Source: Hyphomicrobiaceae bacterium
GTDB lineage: Bacteria > Pseudomonadota > Alphaproteobacteria > Rhizobiales > Hyphomicrobiaceae
Reading direction: 5' to 3'
Assembly: GCA_020442165.1 (NCBI GenBank)
Contig: JAGRKV010000017.1
Coordinates: forward strand, 243,026-307,025
DNA length: 64,000 nucleotides
In this document: piece by piece, positions 26,172-35,096 of the stretch
How the letters are laid out: the number at the start of each line of letters is the position of its first letter
Numbering within the stretch: position 1 is the first letter of the stretch
Notes under the pieces: generated by a model
What the model saw: the letters and a program-made list of their open reading frames with translations, nothing else
Database searches by the model: none
Told to the model about the DNA's origin: nothing
Position numbers and translations under genes: made by a program

Positions 26172-26699
26172 ATGCGCACGTTTGTCCGCGTCATCGACCG
26201 GCTTTCCGAGGTGCTGGGCGCCATCTCGATGATGCTGCTGGCCTCTGCGGTGCTCGTCGTGTGCCAGATGATCCTGATGCGCTATGTGTTCCGGGCTTCG
26301 ACCATCTGGCAGACGGAATTCGTTATTTACGCTCTGGTTGCCGCGACGTTCCTGGGGTCGTCCTATGTGCTTCTGCACCGCGGGCATGTCGGCGTCGATT
26401 TCTTTCCGACCATGATCGGCGGCACCGGCAAGCTCATTCTGGAACTTCTTGGCGGCCTTGTCTCGCTCGCATTCTGCGCCGTGCTCGCCTACTCGGGCTG
26501 GACCTACTTCCACGAGGCATGGGCGCATAACTGGACCACGGACACTGTCTGGGCGCTGCCGCTGTGGATACCCTTGCTGCCGCTGCCCGTCGGCATCGGT
26601 ATGCTTTGCCTGCAGTACGTTGCCGAACTCATCAAGCTCGTCCAGGGCGGCACCGGACTGACAGCCTCGGAGCTGACGGTCATCCGGGAGGGCGAATAA
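26172..26699 (+). CDS. TRAP transporter small permease (DctQ family)
   Basis: The 175-residue membrane protein has four transmembrane segments, the standard DctQ layout (ISMMLLASAVLVVCQMILMR first). Mid-protein WQTEFVIYALVAATFLGSSY and the short basic loop LHRGHVGVDF are family features. It pairs with the large permease, whose ATG overlaps its TAA stop. It follows the receptor gene by 177 bp, with the stem-loop in between. Confidence 0.9.
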   Translation: MRTFVRVIDRLSEVLGAISMMLLASAVLVVCQMILMRYVFRASTIWQTEFVIYALVAATFLGSSYVLLHRGHVGVDFFPTMIGGTGKLILELLGGLVSLAFCAVLAYSGWTYFHEAWAHNWTTDTVWALPLWIPLLPLPVGIGMLCLQYVAELIKLVQGGTGLTASELTVIREGE

Positions 26700-28015
26700 T
26701 GGGCCCTCTGGAGATCGGAATTCTTGTTCTCATCGCGCTGCTGGTTCTGCTCGCCACGGGCATGCCCATCGCCTTCGCGCTCGGCGCAGTCTCAGTTGGC
26801 ACGTTGCTTTTGACGGACGGGCCGCGCGCCATCTCGACGCTGGGTGAGACATTCTTTGGCGGCCTCAATTCGTTCAGCCTCGTGTCCATCCCAATGTTCA
26901 TCCTAATGGGTGCCGCGGTGGCATCCAGTCCAGCGGGCAAGGACCTTTATGCGGCGCTCGATCGCTGGCTCAACCGCGTTCCAGGCGGGCTCGTCCTTTC
27001 CAATCTCGGTGCCTGCTCGATCTTTGCCGCCTTGTCCGGCTCCTCGCCTGCGACGTGCGCGGCGATAGGAAAGATGGGCATCCCGGAGATGCGCAACCGC
27101 GGTTATCCCGCCGACATCGCAACGGGTTCGATCGCCGCGGGCGGCACGCTCGGCATCCTGATCCCGCCGTCGATCACCATGATTGTCTACGGCATCGCCA
27201 CCGAGACATCGATCGGGCGCTTGTTCATTGCCGGCATCCTGCCGGGGCTGATGCTGACCGTCATGTTCATGGCCTGGACGCTCTTTTCCTGCCGCATGAA
27301 GGGCATCGGCCTGTCGGACGTGACACGCAAATACTCGCTGGCGGAGAAGCTGGAAGTGCTGCCGCGGGTGCTACCGTTCCTGGCGATCATCGCGGGCATC
27401 CTCTTCGTGCTCTACGGCGGCGTGGCGACGCCTTCGGAAGCGGCAGGTGCAGGCGCGCTCTTCTGCCTCGTGCTTGTCGTCGTGATCTACCGGATCTGGC
27501 AGCCAGCGCCGATCATCCGCATGTTCCGCGATTCCATTCGCGAGTCGATCATGATTATGATGATTATCGGCGCGTCAGAACTTTTTGCCTACACACTGTC
27601 CTCGACCTTCGTTACGCAGTCGATCGCTCAGTGGATCTCAGGCCTCGATGTCAACCGCTGGGTGCTGATGGCGATCATCAACGTGTTCCTGCTGGTGGCC
27701 GGGTTCTTCCTTCCTCCTGTCGCCGTTATCCTGATGACCGCGCCCATCCTTTTGCCGATCATCACGCAGGCAGGCTTCGACCCCTATTGGTTCGCGGTGA
27801 TACTGACCATCAACATGGAGATCGGCCTCATCACGCCTCCGGTGGGACTCAACCTTTATGTCATCAACGGCATTGTTCCCGACGTGCCGCTCGGCACCGT
27901 GTTGAAGGGTTCGTTACCCTATGTCATTTGCATGATCGCGGCGATCGTCATCCTGTGTCTCGTGCCTGAGATAGCGACGTGGCTGCCCGATGTACTGATG
28001 GGCAGCTCGCGCTAG
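26699..28015 (+). CDS. TRAP transporter large permease (DctM family)
   Basis: A 438-residue integral membrane protein of the DctM/TRAP-T type and the channel subunit for sodium-driven import. It has about 12 hydrophobic segments. Family signatures include FSLVSIPMFILMGAAVASSP, LFAALSGSSPATCAAIGKMG in the form IFAALSGSSPATCAA, and ITPPVGLNLYVINGIVPDVP. The start ATG overlaps the stop of the small permease (TAATG). MatB follows after 73 bp. Confidence 0.93.
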   Translation: MGPLEIGILVLIALLVLLATGMPIAFALGAVSVGTLLLTDGPRAISTLGETFFGGLNSFSLVSIPMFILMGAAVASSPAGKDLYAALDRWLNRVPGGLVLSNLGACSIFAALSGSSPATCAAIGKMGIPEMRNRGYPADIATGSIAAGGTLGILIPPSITMIVYGIATETSIGRLFIAGILPGLMLTVMFMAWTLFSCRMKGIGLSDVTRKYSLAEKLEVLPRVLPFLAIIAGILFVLYGGVATPSEAAGAGALFCLVLVVVIYRIWQPAPIIRMFRDSIRESIMIMMIIGASELFAYTLSSTFVTQSIAQWISGLDVNRWVLMAIINVFLLVAGFFLPPVAVILMTAPILLPIITQAGFDPYWFAVILTINMEIGLITPPVGLNLYVINGIVPDVPLGTVLKGSLPYVICMIAAIVILCLVPEIATWLPDVLMGSSR

Positions 28016-28088
28016 AGGATGGAAGTTTCGTCAATTGCAATATGACGCCTGCCCGTAATTGCAGCGCAATCGCGCGGAGTGACTGCCA

Positions 28089-29609
28089 ATGTCCCAGCCC
28101 ACCGATCTCTTCAACCGGCTCGCCCAGCATTGGACGGATCGCGCCAAGCCGTTCCTGACGACATTGGACGGCCGCATCGTCACCTATCAGGACGTCGATG
28201 AGGGTTCGGCGCGACTTGCCCACGCCCTGGCTGAAGCTGGTGTGGCACCGGGTGATCGCGTGGCCGTGCAGACCGAGAAATCACCCGAGGCGGTGCTGCT
28301 GTTTCTGGCCTGCCTGCGCGTTGGCGCGGTCTACCTGCCGTTGAATACCGCTTATACGCTGTCTGAAATCGAATACTTCCTATCGGATGCCGAACCGACC
28401 GTAGTGGTGGTCAGCCCCGCCAAGGAAGCGGCCACGGCCGAACTGTGCGCCCGCCTCGGCGTCAAACATTGCCTCACGCTCGGCACGAACAGCGACGGGT
28501 CGCTGATGGCGCGGGCGGATAGCAAACCCTCGACCTTCGCGGGCGTTCCGCGCGCTGCGGATGACATTGCCGCGATCCTCTACACGTCCGGCACCACCGG
28601 GCGCTCGAAGGGTGCGATGCTGACGCACGAGAACCTTGCCTCCAACGCACAGGCGCTCGCGGAATACTGGCGCTATACCAGCGATGACGTCCTCATCCAC
28701 GCGCTGCCCATCTTCCATGTGCACGGGCTCTTCACGGCAACAAACATCACGCTGTGGTGCAATGCCTCGATGCTGTTTCTCGCCAAGTTCGATGCAGACG
28801 ACATTTTCACGGTGATGCCGCGCGCGACCACGATGATGGGGGTGCCGACATTCTATGTGAGGCTCATACAAGATCCCCGGCTCAATCACGAGGCGACGAA
28901 ACATATGCGTCTATTCGTTTCGGGATCGGCACCGCTGCTCGCGGAGACGCACCGCACGTTCACCGCCAGGACCGGTCATGCGATCCTTGAGCGCTATGGC
29001 ATGACCGAAACCGGCATGAATACGTCCAACCCTTATGACGGGGACAGGGTGCCCGGCGCCGTCGGTTTTCCCTTGCCGGGTATTTCCCTTCGCGTCACCG
29101 AACCGGAAACGGGACACGAGCTGCCGCAGGGCGAGATCGGCATGATCGAAGTGAAGGGCCCCAACGTCTTCAAGGGCTACTGGCGGATGCCGGAGAAAAC
29201 GGCGGCGGAATTCCGTCCCGACGGCTACTTCATCACAGGCGATCTCGGCCGGATCGACGACAATGGCTACGTGCATATCGTCGGGCGCGGCAAGGATCTC
29301 GTGATTTCCGGCGGCTACAACGTCTATCCAAAGGAGATCGAGTCGGAGATCGATGCCATACCCGGCGTTTTGGAGAGCGCCGTCATCGGCGTGCCGCATC
29401 CCGACTTCGGCGAGGGTGTCACTGCTGTCGTGGTGCTGGAGAACGGGGCCGGCCTTGCGGAAGCCGATATCGTCGGCGCGCTGAAGGGGCGGCTTGCTAC
29501 ATTCAAGATGCCCAAGCGGGTGATGTTCGTGGATGCCTTCCCGCGCAACACGATGGGCAAGGTGCAGAAGAACATCCTTCGCGACACCTACGGCAAGCTT
29601 TACAGCTGA
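28089..29609 (+). CDS. matB: Malonyl-CoA synthetase MatB
   Basis: MatB ligates malonate and CoA with ATP to give malonyl-CoA. The 506-residue protein is an ANL adenylating enzyme: P-loop LYTSGTTGRSKGAMLTHENL, A5 motif ILERYGMTETGMNTSNPYDG, A7 region GYFITGDLGRIDDNGYVHIV, A8 hinge GRGKDLVISGGYNVYPKEIE and the catalytic Lys in NTMGKVQKN. The MTETGMNTSNPY block and the TRAP/MatR context favour MatB over other acyl-CoA ligases. No malonyl-CoA decarboxylase (matA) is next to it, so the product may feed fatty-acid or other malonyl-CoA use here. Confidence 0.92.
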   Translation: MSQPTDLFNRLAQHWTDRAKPFLTTLDGRIVTYQDVDEGSARLAHALAEAGVAPGDRVAVQTEKSPEAVLLFLACLRVGAVYLPLNTAYTLSEIEYFLSDAEPTVVVVSPAKEAATAELCARLGVKHCLTLGTNSDGSLMARADSKPSTFAGVPRAADDIAAILYTSGTTGRSKGAMLTHENLASNAQALAEYWRYTSDDVLIHALPIFHVHGLFTATNITLWCNASMLFLAKFDADDIFTVMPRATTMMGVPTFYVRLIQDPRLNHEATKHMRLFVSGSAPLLAETHRTFTARTGHAILERYGMTETGMNTSNPYDGDRVPGAVGFPLPGISLRVTEPETGHELPQGEIGMIEVKGPNVFKGYWRMPEKTAAEFRPDGYFITGDLGRIDDNGYVHIVGRGKDLVISGGYNVYPKEIESEIDAIPGVLESAVIGVPHPDFGEGVTAVVVLENGAGLAEADIVGALKGRLATFKMPKRVMFVDAFPRNTMGKVQKNILRDTYGKLYS

Positions 29610-29694
29610 CGGGGCGCGCATCGGTCGCAATGGTGCTGGTCAGAGAATTGGCATCAACAGCAACCGATCACGGGCCGCCGCCAACGCTTCGCCG

Positions 29695-29875
29695 CTAGAG
29701 CATTTCGGACTTGCGTTGACGCGGTCCAGATCTCTTCGCTTACGCAGCTAACTCCTCGCTATCGCCCGGGCCGCTCCGCGAGGGCGGCGCAAGGCGCAGG
29801 GCCGCGCTCAATCCTTTTGTTATGGGCAAGTTTTTCACGCTGAACCGCAACACACTTCAGCTAAACATGCCCTAA
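29695..29875. repeat. Dispersed repeat, composite of type 1 (150 bp) and type 2 (55 bp)
   Basis: The left part (29695-~29816) has the type 1 core CTTCGCTTACGCAGCTAACT then CTCGCTATCGC and a GGGCGGCGCAAGG block, shared with 41163-41315 and 43551-43703. The right part (~29820-29875) is a type 2 unit GGGCAAG...CATGCCC with core TTCACGCTGAACCGCAACAC, shared with 12961-13017 and 50651-50727. It starts CTAGAG and its last CTA is the stop codon of the minus-strand coiled-coil gene. Confidence 0.85.
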
Positions 29876-31368
29876 GATTTGGAAATGCTGGAGATGCGGT
29901 CCAGCAACCCTGAGCGGCGACCTGCCTGCGGCGGGTTTTCCTCCTTGCCCGACACCGCTGCTGCGGACTCGGCAGCTGCTGTGGATTGCGCAGCCGTGGC
30001 GGCATCCTTTGAGGCGGCGGATTGGGACTGCACATCGCCTTCGCGTCCGGTCAAAGCTTTCAGGAAACTTTGCGCCGATTGCGCATCGGGTTCGCTCTTG
30101 ATCGACTTCAACGCAACAGGCCGGGGTGCGCCCATGCGCTCCGCCAGCGACTGACGCCGCGCGGGACGTTGATCGGGCTGCGTGCGCGGCTCGGCGGAAG
30201 CCGGTGCCGTACCAGCACCCAACCGGCGCAGCTCGTCGCGATACTGCGCGGATTGGCGAGCCAGACGTTCATTGGCGCCGGCAATCTCCGCGCGCAGGCT
30301 GCGGATGGTTTCTGTCTGTGTCGCGACTTCCGCTTCCAACGCGCCAAGCCGTGCCTTCATCGCAACTTTGCTGTCCTTGATGGCGTGCTCGTCCTTTTGC
30401 GCGGACTCGTAGACGGCCAAGGAGGCCTTCAAGCGTGCAACTTCGGCAGACAGCTCTTCCTGGCGCAGCTTTGCCGCCCGCAATTCCTCGTCGCTCTTCT
30501 TGGTTCCTACCTTGCCGGCTTCCGCCGTTGACTGGGCGGCCTTGAGCGAAGACTCCCGTTCGGCCAGCAAGCCACGCAGGCGAGCAATCTCGCGCTCCTG
30601 CTCCTGAACGATGCCACCACCTTGGGAAGCGGCGGCATCCTCACCGTTGGCCTTGCCATCGGCTGACTTGCCGCCGCGCACCAATAGACCCTGGAGGCGC
30701 GTTATCATTTCGGATTGTTCGCGGGCGCGGGCGCGCAGCGCCTCGATCTCCGAACGCAGCGCCACCTCGCCATCGAACCGGGTGTCGGCCAATTGATCGC
30801 GATTGCGCGCAGCGCGCGTCGTCAACGTCGCATTGGTGCGCATCAACTCGTCGCGCTGCTGGGCATTGATCTGCCGCGTCTCATCCAATGCCCGCGCGGT
30901 CGTGTCGGCCGAGCGGGACAGGCGCTCGATCTCCTGGTCGCGCTCGTCCAGCATCTGGCGGGCTTGTTCCAACCGCTTTTCCACCTTCGGCAAGCGATCG
31001 GTGATCGTCTGCTCAAGGACGCGGCGGGCATTCTCATGCTCCTCCACCGTACTCCGCAAGGCGGCGATCTCGGTTTCGAGACCGCTAATCATGCCGTCAC
31101 GGCGGTTCAGCTCAATGCGCTGGCGGGCGGCCTGATGGCCTGCGTCGTCCACGCGGCTTTCAAGCTGGTGAATGCGGATCGCGTATTCCGCGCGGAGCCT
31201 GTCCGTGACGGCACGGATTTCGGCTTCCGACATGGGCAAGGTGCGCTTCAGTTCGGCGATCGCCAAGCGCTCGGCGCGACGCCTGTAGAACGGCATGACC
31301 AGCAAGACCAGGAATCCTGCCGTCAGGAAGCCCAGCGCCACCAGCATTACCGTCTGGATTGTAATCAC
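29872..31368 (-). CDS. Membrane-anchored long coiled-coil protein, unknown function
   Basis: A 498-residue protein with one N-terminal membrane segment (TVMLVALGFLTAGFLVLLVM) followed by a basic stop-transfer YRRRAER. Residues ~40-390 are almost entirely heptad-like coiled coil with two breaks (Gly/Ala-rich at ~235-255). The tail is Ala/Gln/Ser-rich, with a short amphipathic end GLLDRISSISKS. I know no function for it; its build resembles cell-division or envelope scaffold proteins of other alphaproteobacteria, but this is only shape. It lies just upstream of the eipA gene in the minus direction order (eipA then this gene). Confidence 0.75.
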   Translation of the reverse strand: MITIQTVMLVALGFLTAGFLVLLVMPFYRRRAERLAIAELKRTLPMSEAEIRAVTDRLRAEYAIRIHQLESRVDDAGHQAARQRIELNRRDGMISGLETEIAALRSTVEEHENARRVLEQTITDRLPKVEKRLEQARQMLDERDQEIERLSRSADTTARALDETRQINAQQRDELMRTNATLTTRAARNRDQLADTRFDGEVALRSEIEALRARAREQSEMITRLQGLLVRGGKSADGKANGEDAAASQGGGIVQEQEREIARLRGLLAERESSLKAAQSTAEAGKVGTKKSDEELRAAKLRQEELSAEVARLKASLAVYESAQKDEHAIKDSKVAMKARLGALEAEVATQTETIRSLRAEIAGANERLARQSAQYRDELRRLGAGTAPASAEPRTQPDQRPARRQSLAERMGAPRPVALKSIKSEPDAQSAQSFLKALTGREGDVQSQSAASKDAATAAQSTAAAESAAAVSGKEENPPQAGRRSGLLDRISSISKS

Positions 31369-31493
31369 GCGCGTTCCCGAGTCTCATTATGTACCGGGCG
31401 CCGCGACTCGACCCCCGGCAGAACCTAGCAGCAAATGCCGGCCTTGCACGCAAATGTGCGGCCACCCCGACCATGCAATCCGCCGCCTTGTGG

Positions 31494-32519
31494 CTAGAAC
31501 GGGTTCCATGTTGGTTTGCGGGTATACTTCAAATAGCCGACGTTGGCACCTAGGCGAAGACCGACTCCGGCACGGATTGGCGCCATTACAACATCGCCGT
31601 ATTTCTGGAACTGGATCGAAACGCCGCCGACGAGGTAGGCGGAACCTTCGACGCCACCGAAGCGATGATAGACATCGCGCGGGGTGCGAAGATTATACAC
31701 CAGGATCATAGTCTTGGCGCCGGCGCCTCCGAAATCGTAGCCAACCGACGGTCCCTGCCAGTAAACCTTGTGGGTTCCGGCATCCTTCGTGTAGAGGCGA
31801 CCCTCGCCATAGCGCAGCCCCGCCACGAATGCACCGCTGGCGTCCTCGCCCAGAATATAGCCGTTGGGCCGACCTGACTTCTTGAAGGCGTATTCGATGA
31901 CGCTTGCTAGCCCCTTGCTGATCGAACCGAAGAAACCGTGCCCCGCGTCGATGATCTCATTCTTGGAGTAGTATTTTTGGTCGGGGTAGTCACGATCGTC
32001 CCTGGCTTCGGGACCGCGCGGCGTTGGATAGCCGTCCTGCAAATCATGACGGCTCGCCAAATCGGCTGGCGGCGGCGCATATGGCTCGCCATAGCCGCCG
32101 CTCGGAGGCGCGGAGCGGCCCTGATAGGCATCGTTATAGGTGGAACCTGAACCGCCGCCCGATGGTGCGGGACCAGAGTTGTAAGCGCTTCCCGAGCCAT
32201 AACCACCGCTGCTCGGCGGGCGGTAGGCGTCATCGACGCGCGCCGATGACGGCGGACGATATGTACCGTTGCTGCCAGCCCCATACCTGTCGTCGCTCGG
32301 TCGATAGCTGTCTTCCTCGGCCTGGGAGCCGTAGGTGCCTCCGTACTGGGAGGCGCCCTGTTGTGCCAGACGGACCACCGATGGCGGGCTGGACGTCGCG
32401 TCTGCCGGCGCCAGAAGTTCTTGTGCCGCCGTCGCAGCATCAGCATAAGCGGCTGGCGCCGCCCAGGCGCCGCCGAGGGCGAGCGTACCCGCAATGGCGA
32501 GGCTCAAAACCAATCGCAT
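31494..32519 (-). CDS. eipA: DUF1134 envelope integrity protein EipA
   Basis: EipA is a periplasmic protein needed for envelope integrity in Brucella. The 341-residue protein has a signal peptide (LSLAIAGTLALGGAWAAPAA, then YADA). A long low-complexity Ser/Gly/Tyr/Pro segment (~60-165, repeats of SYRPSDDRYG-like units) leads to the conserved DUF1134 domain (~180-341): IIDAGHGFFGSISKGLASVI, RPNGYILGEDASGAFVAGLR, YWQGPSVGYDFGGAGAKTMI and the C-terminal GVGLRLGANVGYLKYTRKPT. The linker is longer than in the Brucella protein as I recall it. Confidence 0.9.
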   Translation of the reverse strand: MRLVLSLAIAGTLALGGAWAAPAAYADAATAAQELLAPADATSSPPSVVRLAQQGASQYGGTYGSQAEEDSYRPSDDRYGAGSNGTYRPPSSARVDDAYRPPSSGGYGSGSAYNSGPAPSGGGSGSTYNDAYQGRSAPPSGGYGEPYAPPPADLASRHDLQDGYPTPRGPEARDDRDYPDQKYYSKNEIIDAGHGFFGSISKGLASVIEYAFKKSGRPNGYILGEDASGAFVAGLRYGEGRLYTKDAGTHKVYWQGPSVGYDFGGAGAKTMILVYNLRTPRDVYHRFGGVEGSAYLVGGVSIQFQKYGDVVMAPIRAGVGLRLGANVGYLKYTRKPTWNPF

Positions 32520-33089
32520 CTTTCAATCCCTCGATGATCGCCCGCACAACAGCCGCCACTTCGGGCGTGCCCAATGCAGGGCGCTTTTCGCGTTCGCCGG
32601 ACTGCTCCGAGACTCCCCGCATGTCCGTGTCTTGCGCGTTGCGCGCACCCCCAACTCACAGACACGCTTCAGCCGAATCAAATCAGCGGCGCACTAGACA
32701 GATTGGCCGAAATCTCACGGGGAACTGTTGCCAAAGTGTGGCCTAGTGCACGGCAAAGGCGAAATAGCATTTCGAGGCGGGCTTTGCGGCATCACGAGTT
32801 GCAGCGCCTCCTCATGCGGGAAACGCCAAAAACGGCTGCGTTTGCCTTGATCCGGTTTATCTTTTTGACCATCACCCGTAATGGCGTTGCAGCAGGGTGC
32901 CAACGGCGGCCAAAAGCGTCTGCGACGGCACAATTGCCCGGTGTGCCCTTTGCATGCGTAAACCTCGCGTGTATCAAGCAAATCAGTGATATTCTTTCAC
33001 AGTGATTTGCTGCGGCCCCTGTCTGCTCGCGTTTGTGCGCCATGCGCCCGTGCAGCCGCGCGAATGTCATTCCGACACAAGAGGGCCAC
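32520..33089. other. Divergent intergenic region eipA/chpT, no gene found
   Basis: The 570-bp gap separates eipA (minus) from chpT (plus). Open frames exist on both strands (for example 32574-33005) but are Arg/Pro-rich shadows without start signals or a recognisable protein. An AT-richer stretch (~32965-33005, ATCAGTGATATTCTTTCACA) lies ~85 bp before chpT and may hold its promoter. I see no terminator-like hairpin. Confidence 0.4.
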
Positions 33090-33734
33090 ATGACCGAGCA
33101 TACGCAGCCGACCGACCTCGAACTTGCTGCCCTCATTTCAAGCAAGATCTGCCACGACGTGATCGGTCCTGTCGGCGCAATCTACAACGGACTGGAAATC
33201 CTCGACGAGGACGAGGGCGCGGAATCAAAATCCTACGCCCTCGACGTCATCCGCAATGTCACCGAACAGGCGTCCGCCCGTCTCCAGTTCGCGCGCTTCG
33301 CGTTCGGCGCCGCCGGATCGGCCGGGGCGTTGATCGACCTGGGCACTGCGGAACAGATCTCGCGCGGGTTCATCGGCAACGGCAAGCACAAGCTCAACTG
33401 GCGCGGCTTTGTCGGGTACATGGCGAAGGACAAGGTCAAGCTGCTGCTGAACCTCATCGCTTCGGCCACAACCGCACTGCCGCGCGGCGGCGAGATCGAC
33501 GTTCTCATGGGTGGTTCGGTGGAACAGCCGAGCTTCCTCATCCGCTGCCGCGGCACCGCCGCGCGTCCGCCGCAGTATCTCACCGAATTCGTTGGCGGAT
33601 CGAAGGCTCCGGATCTCGATGCACTGAACATCCAGGCCTACTACACATGGCGCCTTGCGGGCTCGGCCCAGATGCGGCTGGAAATCCTGAAGGACGGCAG
33701 CGACATTCTGCTTTCGGCAAAGCCGTTCGCCTGA
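33090..33734 (+). CDS. chpT: Histidine phosphotransferase ChpT
   Basis: ChpT passes phosphate from the hybrid kinase CckA to CtrA and CpdR, thus controlling the alphaproteobacterial cell cycle. The 214-residue protein shows the H-box ALISSKICHDVIGPVGAIYN with His22, followed by GLEILDEDEG. The C-terminal part is a degenerate ATPase-like domain (KDKVKLLLNLIASATTALPR). Start ATG at 33090 with GAGGG 5 bp before. A receiver gene follows after 175 bp. The longer open frame 33002-33913 on the same strand is a shadow. Confidence 0.9.
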   Translation: MTEHTQPTDLELAALISSKICHDVIGPVGAIYNGLEILDEDEGAESKSYALDVIRNVTEQASARLQFARFAFGAAGSAGALIDLGTAEQISRGFIGNGKHKLNWRGFVGYMAKDKVKLLLNLIASATTALPRGGEIDVLMGGSVEQPSFLIRCRGTAARPPQYLTEFVGGSKAPDLDALNIQAYYTWRLAGSAQMRLEILKDGSDILLSAKPFA

Positions 33735-33909
33735 TCCAATCGACCCATTTGCTTCTGCAGCGTTGGCACGGCATTTTTTTGCCTCGGTCCGCGACAAATG
33801 GCGCTGCCGTTTACCTACACTTAACTCTGTTCGTCAAATGTCAGTATGGCTGTGCTGATCGGTTGCGGAACCGGCGGCGGGCCAACCAGAGGATTGATGG
33901 AGCGGGTGA

Positions 33910-34281
33910 ATGATGAAGCATTGCATGGTCGTCGACGACTCCGACGTCATCCGCAAGGTGGCGCGAACTTTCCTTGAGCGCCTTGGCTACTCAGTGAGTG
34001 AAGCATCTACCGGCGAGGAAGCCTTGTCTCAGGCAGAGAGCGCAATGCCGGACATCGTGCTGATGGATTGGATGATGCCTGGCACCCCGCCGATCGATGC
34101 CATCGAACAGCTGCGCCGCATCAAGGGTGGCCGCGACACGGTCGTGGTCTACATGACGACCGAGAACGACGAGCGCGACATTGCACGCGCGAAACTCGCC
34201 GGAGCCAACGAAGTGCTGTTGAAGCCATTCGATCGCGTGTCGTTCGAAGGCAAGATCAACGAGATCGCGCGCTTCAACTGA
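33910..34281 (+). CDS. CheY-like single-domain response regulator next to ChpT
   Basis: The 123-residue protein is a receiver domain only: acidic residues Asp9/Asp10, phosphorylated Asp53 in DIVLMDWMMPG, T/T in VVVYMTTENDERD and Lys in NEVLLKPFDR. It starts with ATGATG behind GGAGCGGG; either could be used. It may be a partner or phosphate sink of ChpT, similar in size to CpdR, but the degradation-tail Ala-Ala of CpdR is absent (ends ARFN). No kinase is adjacent. Confidence 0.88.
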   Translation: MMKHCMVVDDSDVIRKVARTFLERLGYSVSEASTGEEALSQAESAMPDIVLMDWMMPGTPPIDAIEQLRRIKGGRDTVVVYMTTENDERDIARAKLAGANEVLLKPFDRVSFEGKINEIARFN

Positions 34282-34442
34282 GCCTGCGCTTGCTTGTCCG
34301 GCATGCCGCAAAGTTTTGGCGTGGCTGACCCACTCTTGAAGCTGCCGCCGGCTTTTCCACACCATGGCGCGGCTTGACCCGCCTGCCACACGTAACGGGT
34401 GGACCGGATCCAACCGTCCCTGATATTGCTTGCCCCCTGGTC

Positions 34443-35096
34443 ATGGCCGCTTCCGGCCTGCAATCGAGGGGGACATTGGCGTTGCTTCGCGTCGAGCAAC
34501 TGACAATTCCAGGACTGCCAAGCCTGTCGTTTGAGGTGGGGGACGGCGAATGCCTTGCCGTCGAAGGTCCGTCTGGGACTGGCAAGACCCGACTGCTGCG
34601 CGCCATCGCTGATCTCGACGAAGCGCCTGGCCATGTTTTTCTGGATGGCGCAGAGCGGCATGAAATGCCTGCCAGCCAATGGCGTCGACATGTGCGCTAT
34701 GCCGCCGCCGAACCTGGCTGGTGGGGGGAGACGGCGCGTGTCTCGCTGCTGCCGCCGGGCAGCGACGAAGCGCGCGTCCTGAAACTCGTTGGCGATCTGG
34801 GGCTCGACAGTGCGCTGCTCGACCGCCCGCTTACTCAGCTTTCGACCGGAGAGCGTTTGCGCCTGGCATTGGTGCGGGCCATGAGCGACCAGCCACGGGT
34901 GCTGCTGCTGGATGAGCCGACGGGTGCTCTCGACACTGCTTCGGCAGCGCTGGCGGAGGAGCTCATCCGCTATCAGGTCCTCGCCGGACGCAGCGTCATC
35001 CTTGTCAGCCACGACCCTGGCCAGATCGAGCGGCTCTCCGATCTGCGCCTGCAGCTCGCCGCCCCCCGCAAGGCCGAAACGAGGGAGCAGCCGTGA
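34443..35096 (+). CDS. fetA: ABC transporter ATP-binding protein FetA-like (iron export type)
   Basis: This is the ATPase of a two-gene ABC exporter linked to iron homeostasis and oxidative stress in E. coli. Walker A (VEGPSGTGKTRLL), signature (LSTGERLRLALVRAMSDQP), Walker B (VLLLDEPTGALD) and the switch His (LVSHDP) are intact. It has 217 residues from the ATG at 34443; a TTG at 34482, 9 bp after GAGGGGG, starts nearer the conserved core and may be the true start. Its stop overlaps the GTG of the permease gene. Confidence 0.88.
   Translation: MAASGLQSRGTLALLRVEQLTIPGLPSLSFEVGDGECLAVEGPSGTGKTRLLRAIADLDEAPGHVFLDGAERHEMPASQWRRHVRYAAAEPGWWGETARVSLLPPGSDEARVLKLVGDLGLDSALLDRPLTQLSTGERLRLALVRAMSDQPRVLLLDEPTGALDTASAALAEELIRYQVLAGRSVILVSHDPGQIERLSDLRLQLAAPRKAETREQP

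Noticed and set aside
33002..33913. A 303-residue plus-strand ORF across chpT
   Set aside because: Arg/His-rich shadow composition; the chpT frame has the clear H-box and ribosome-binding site.
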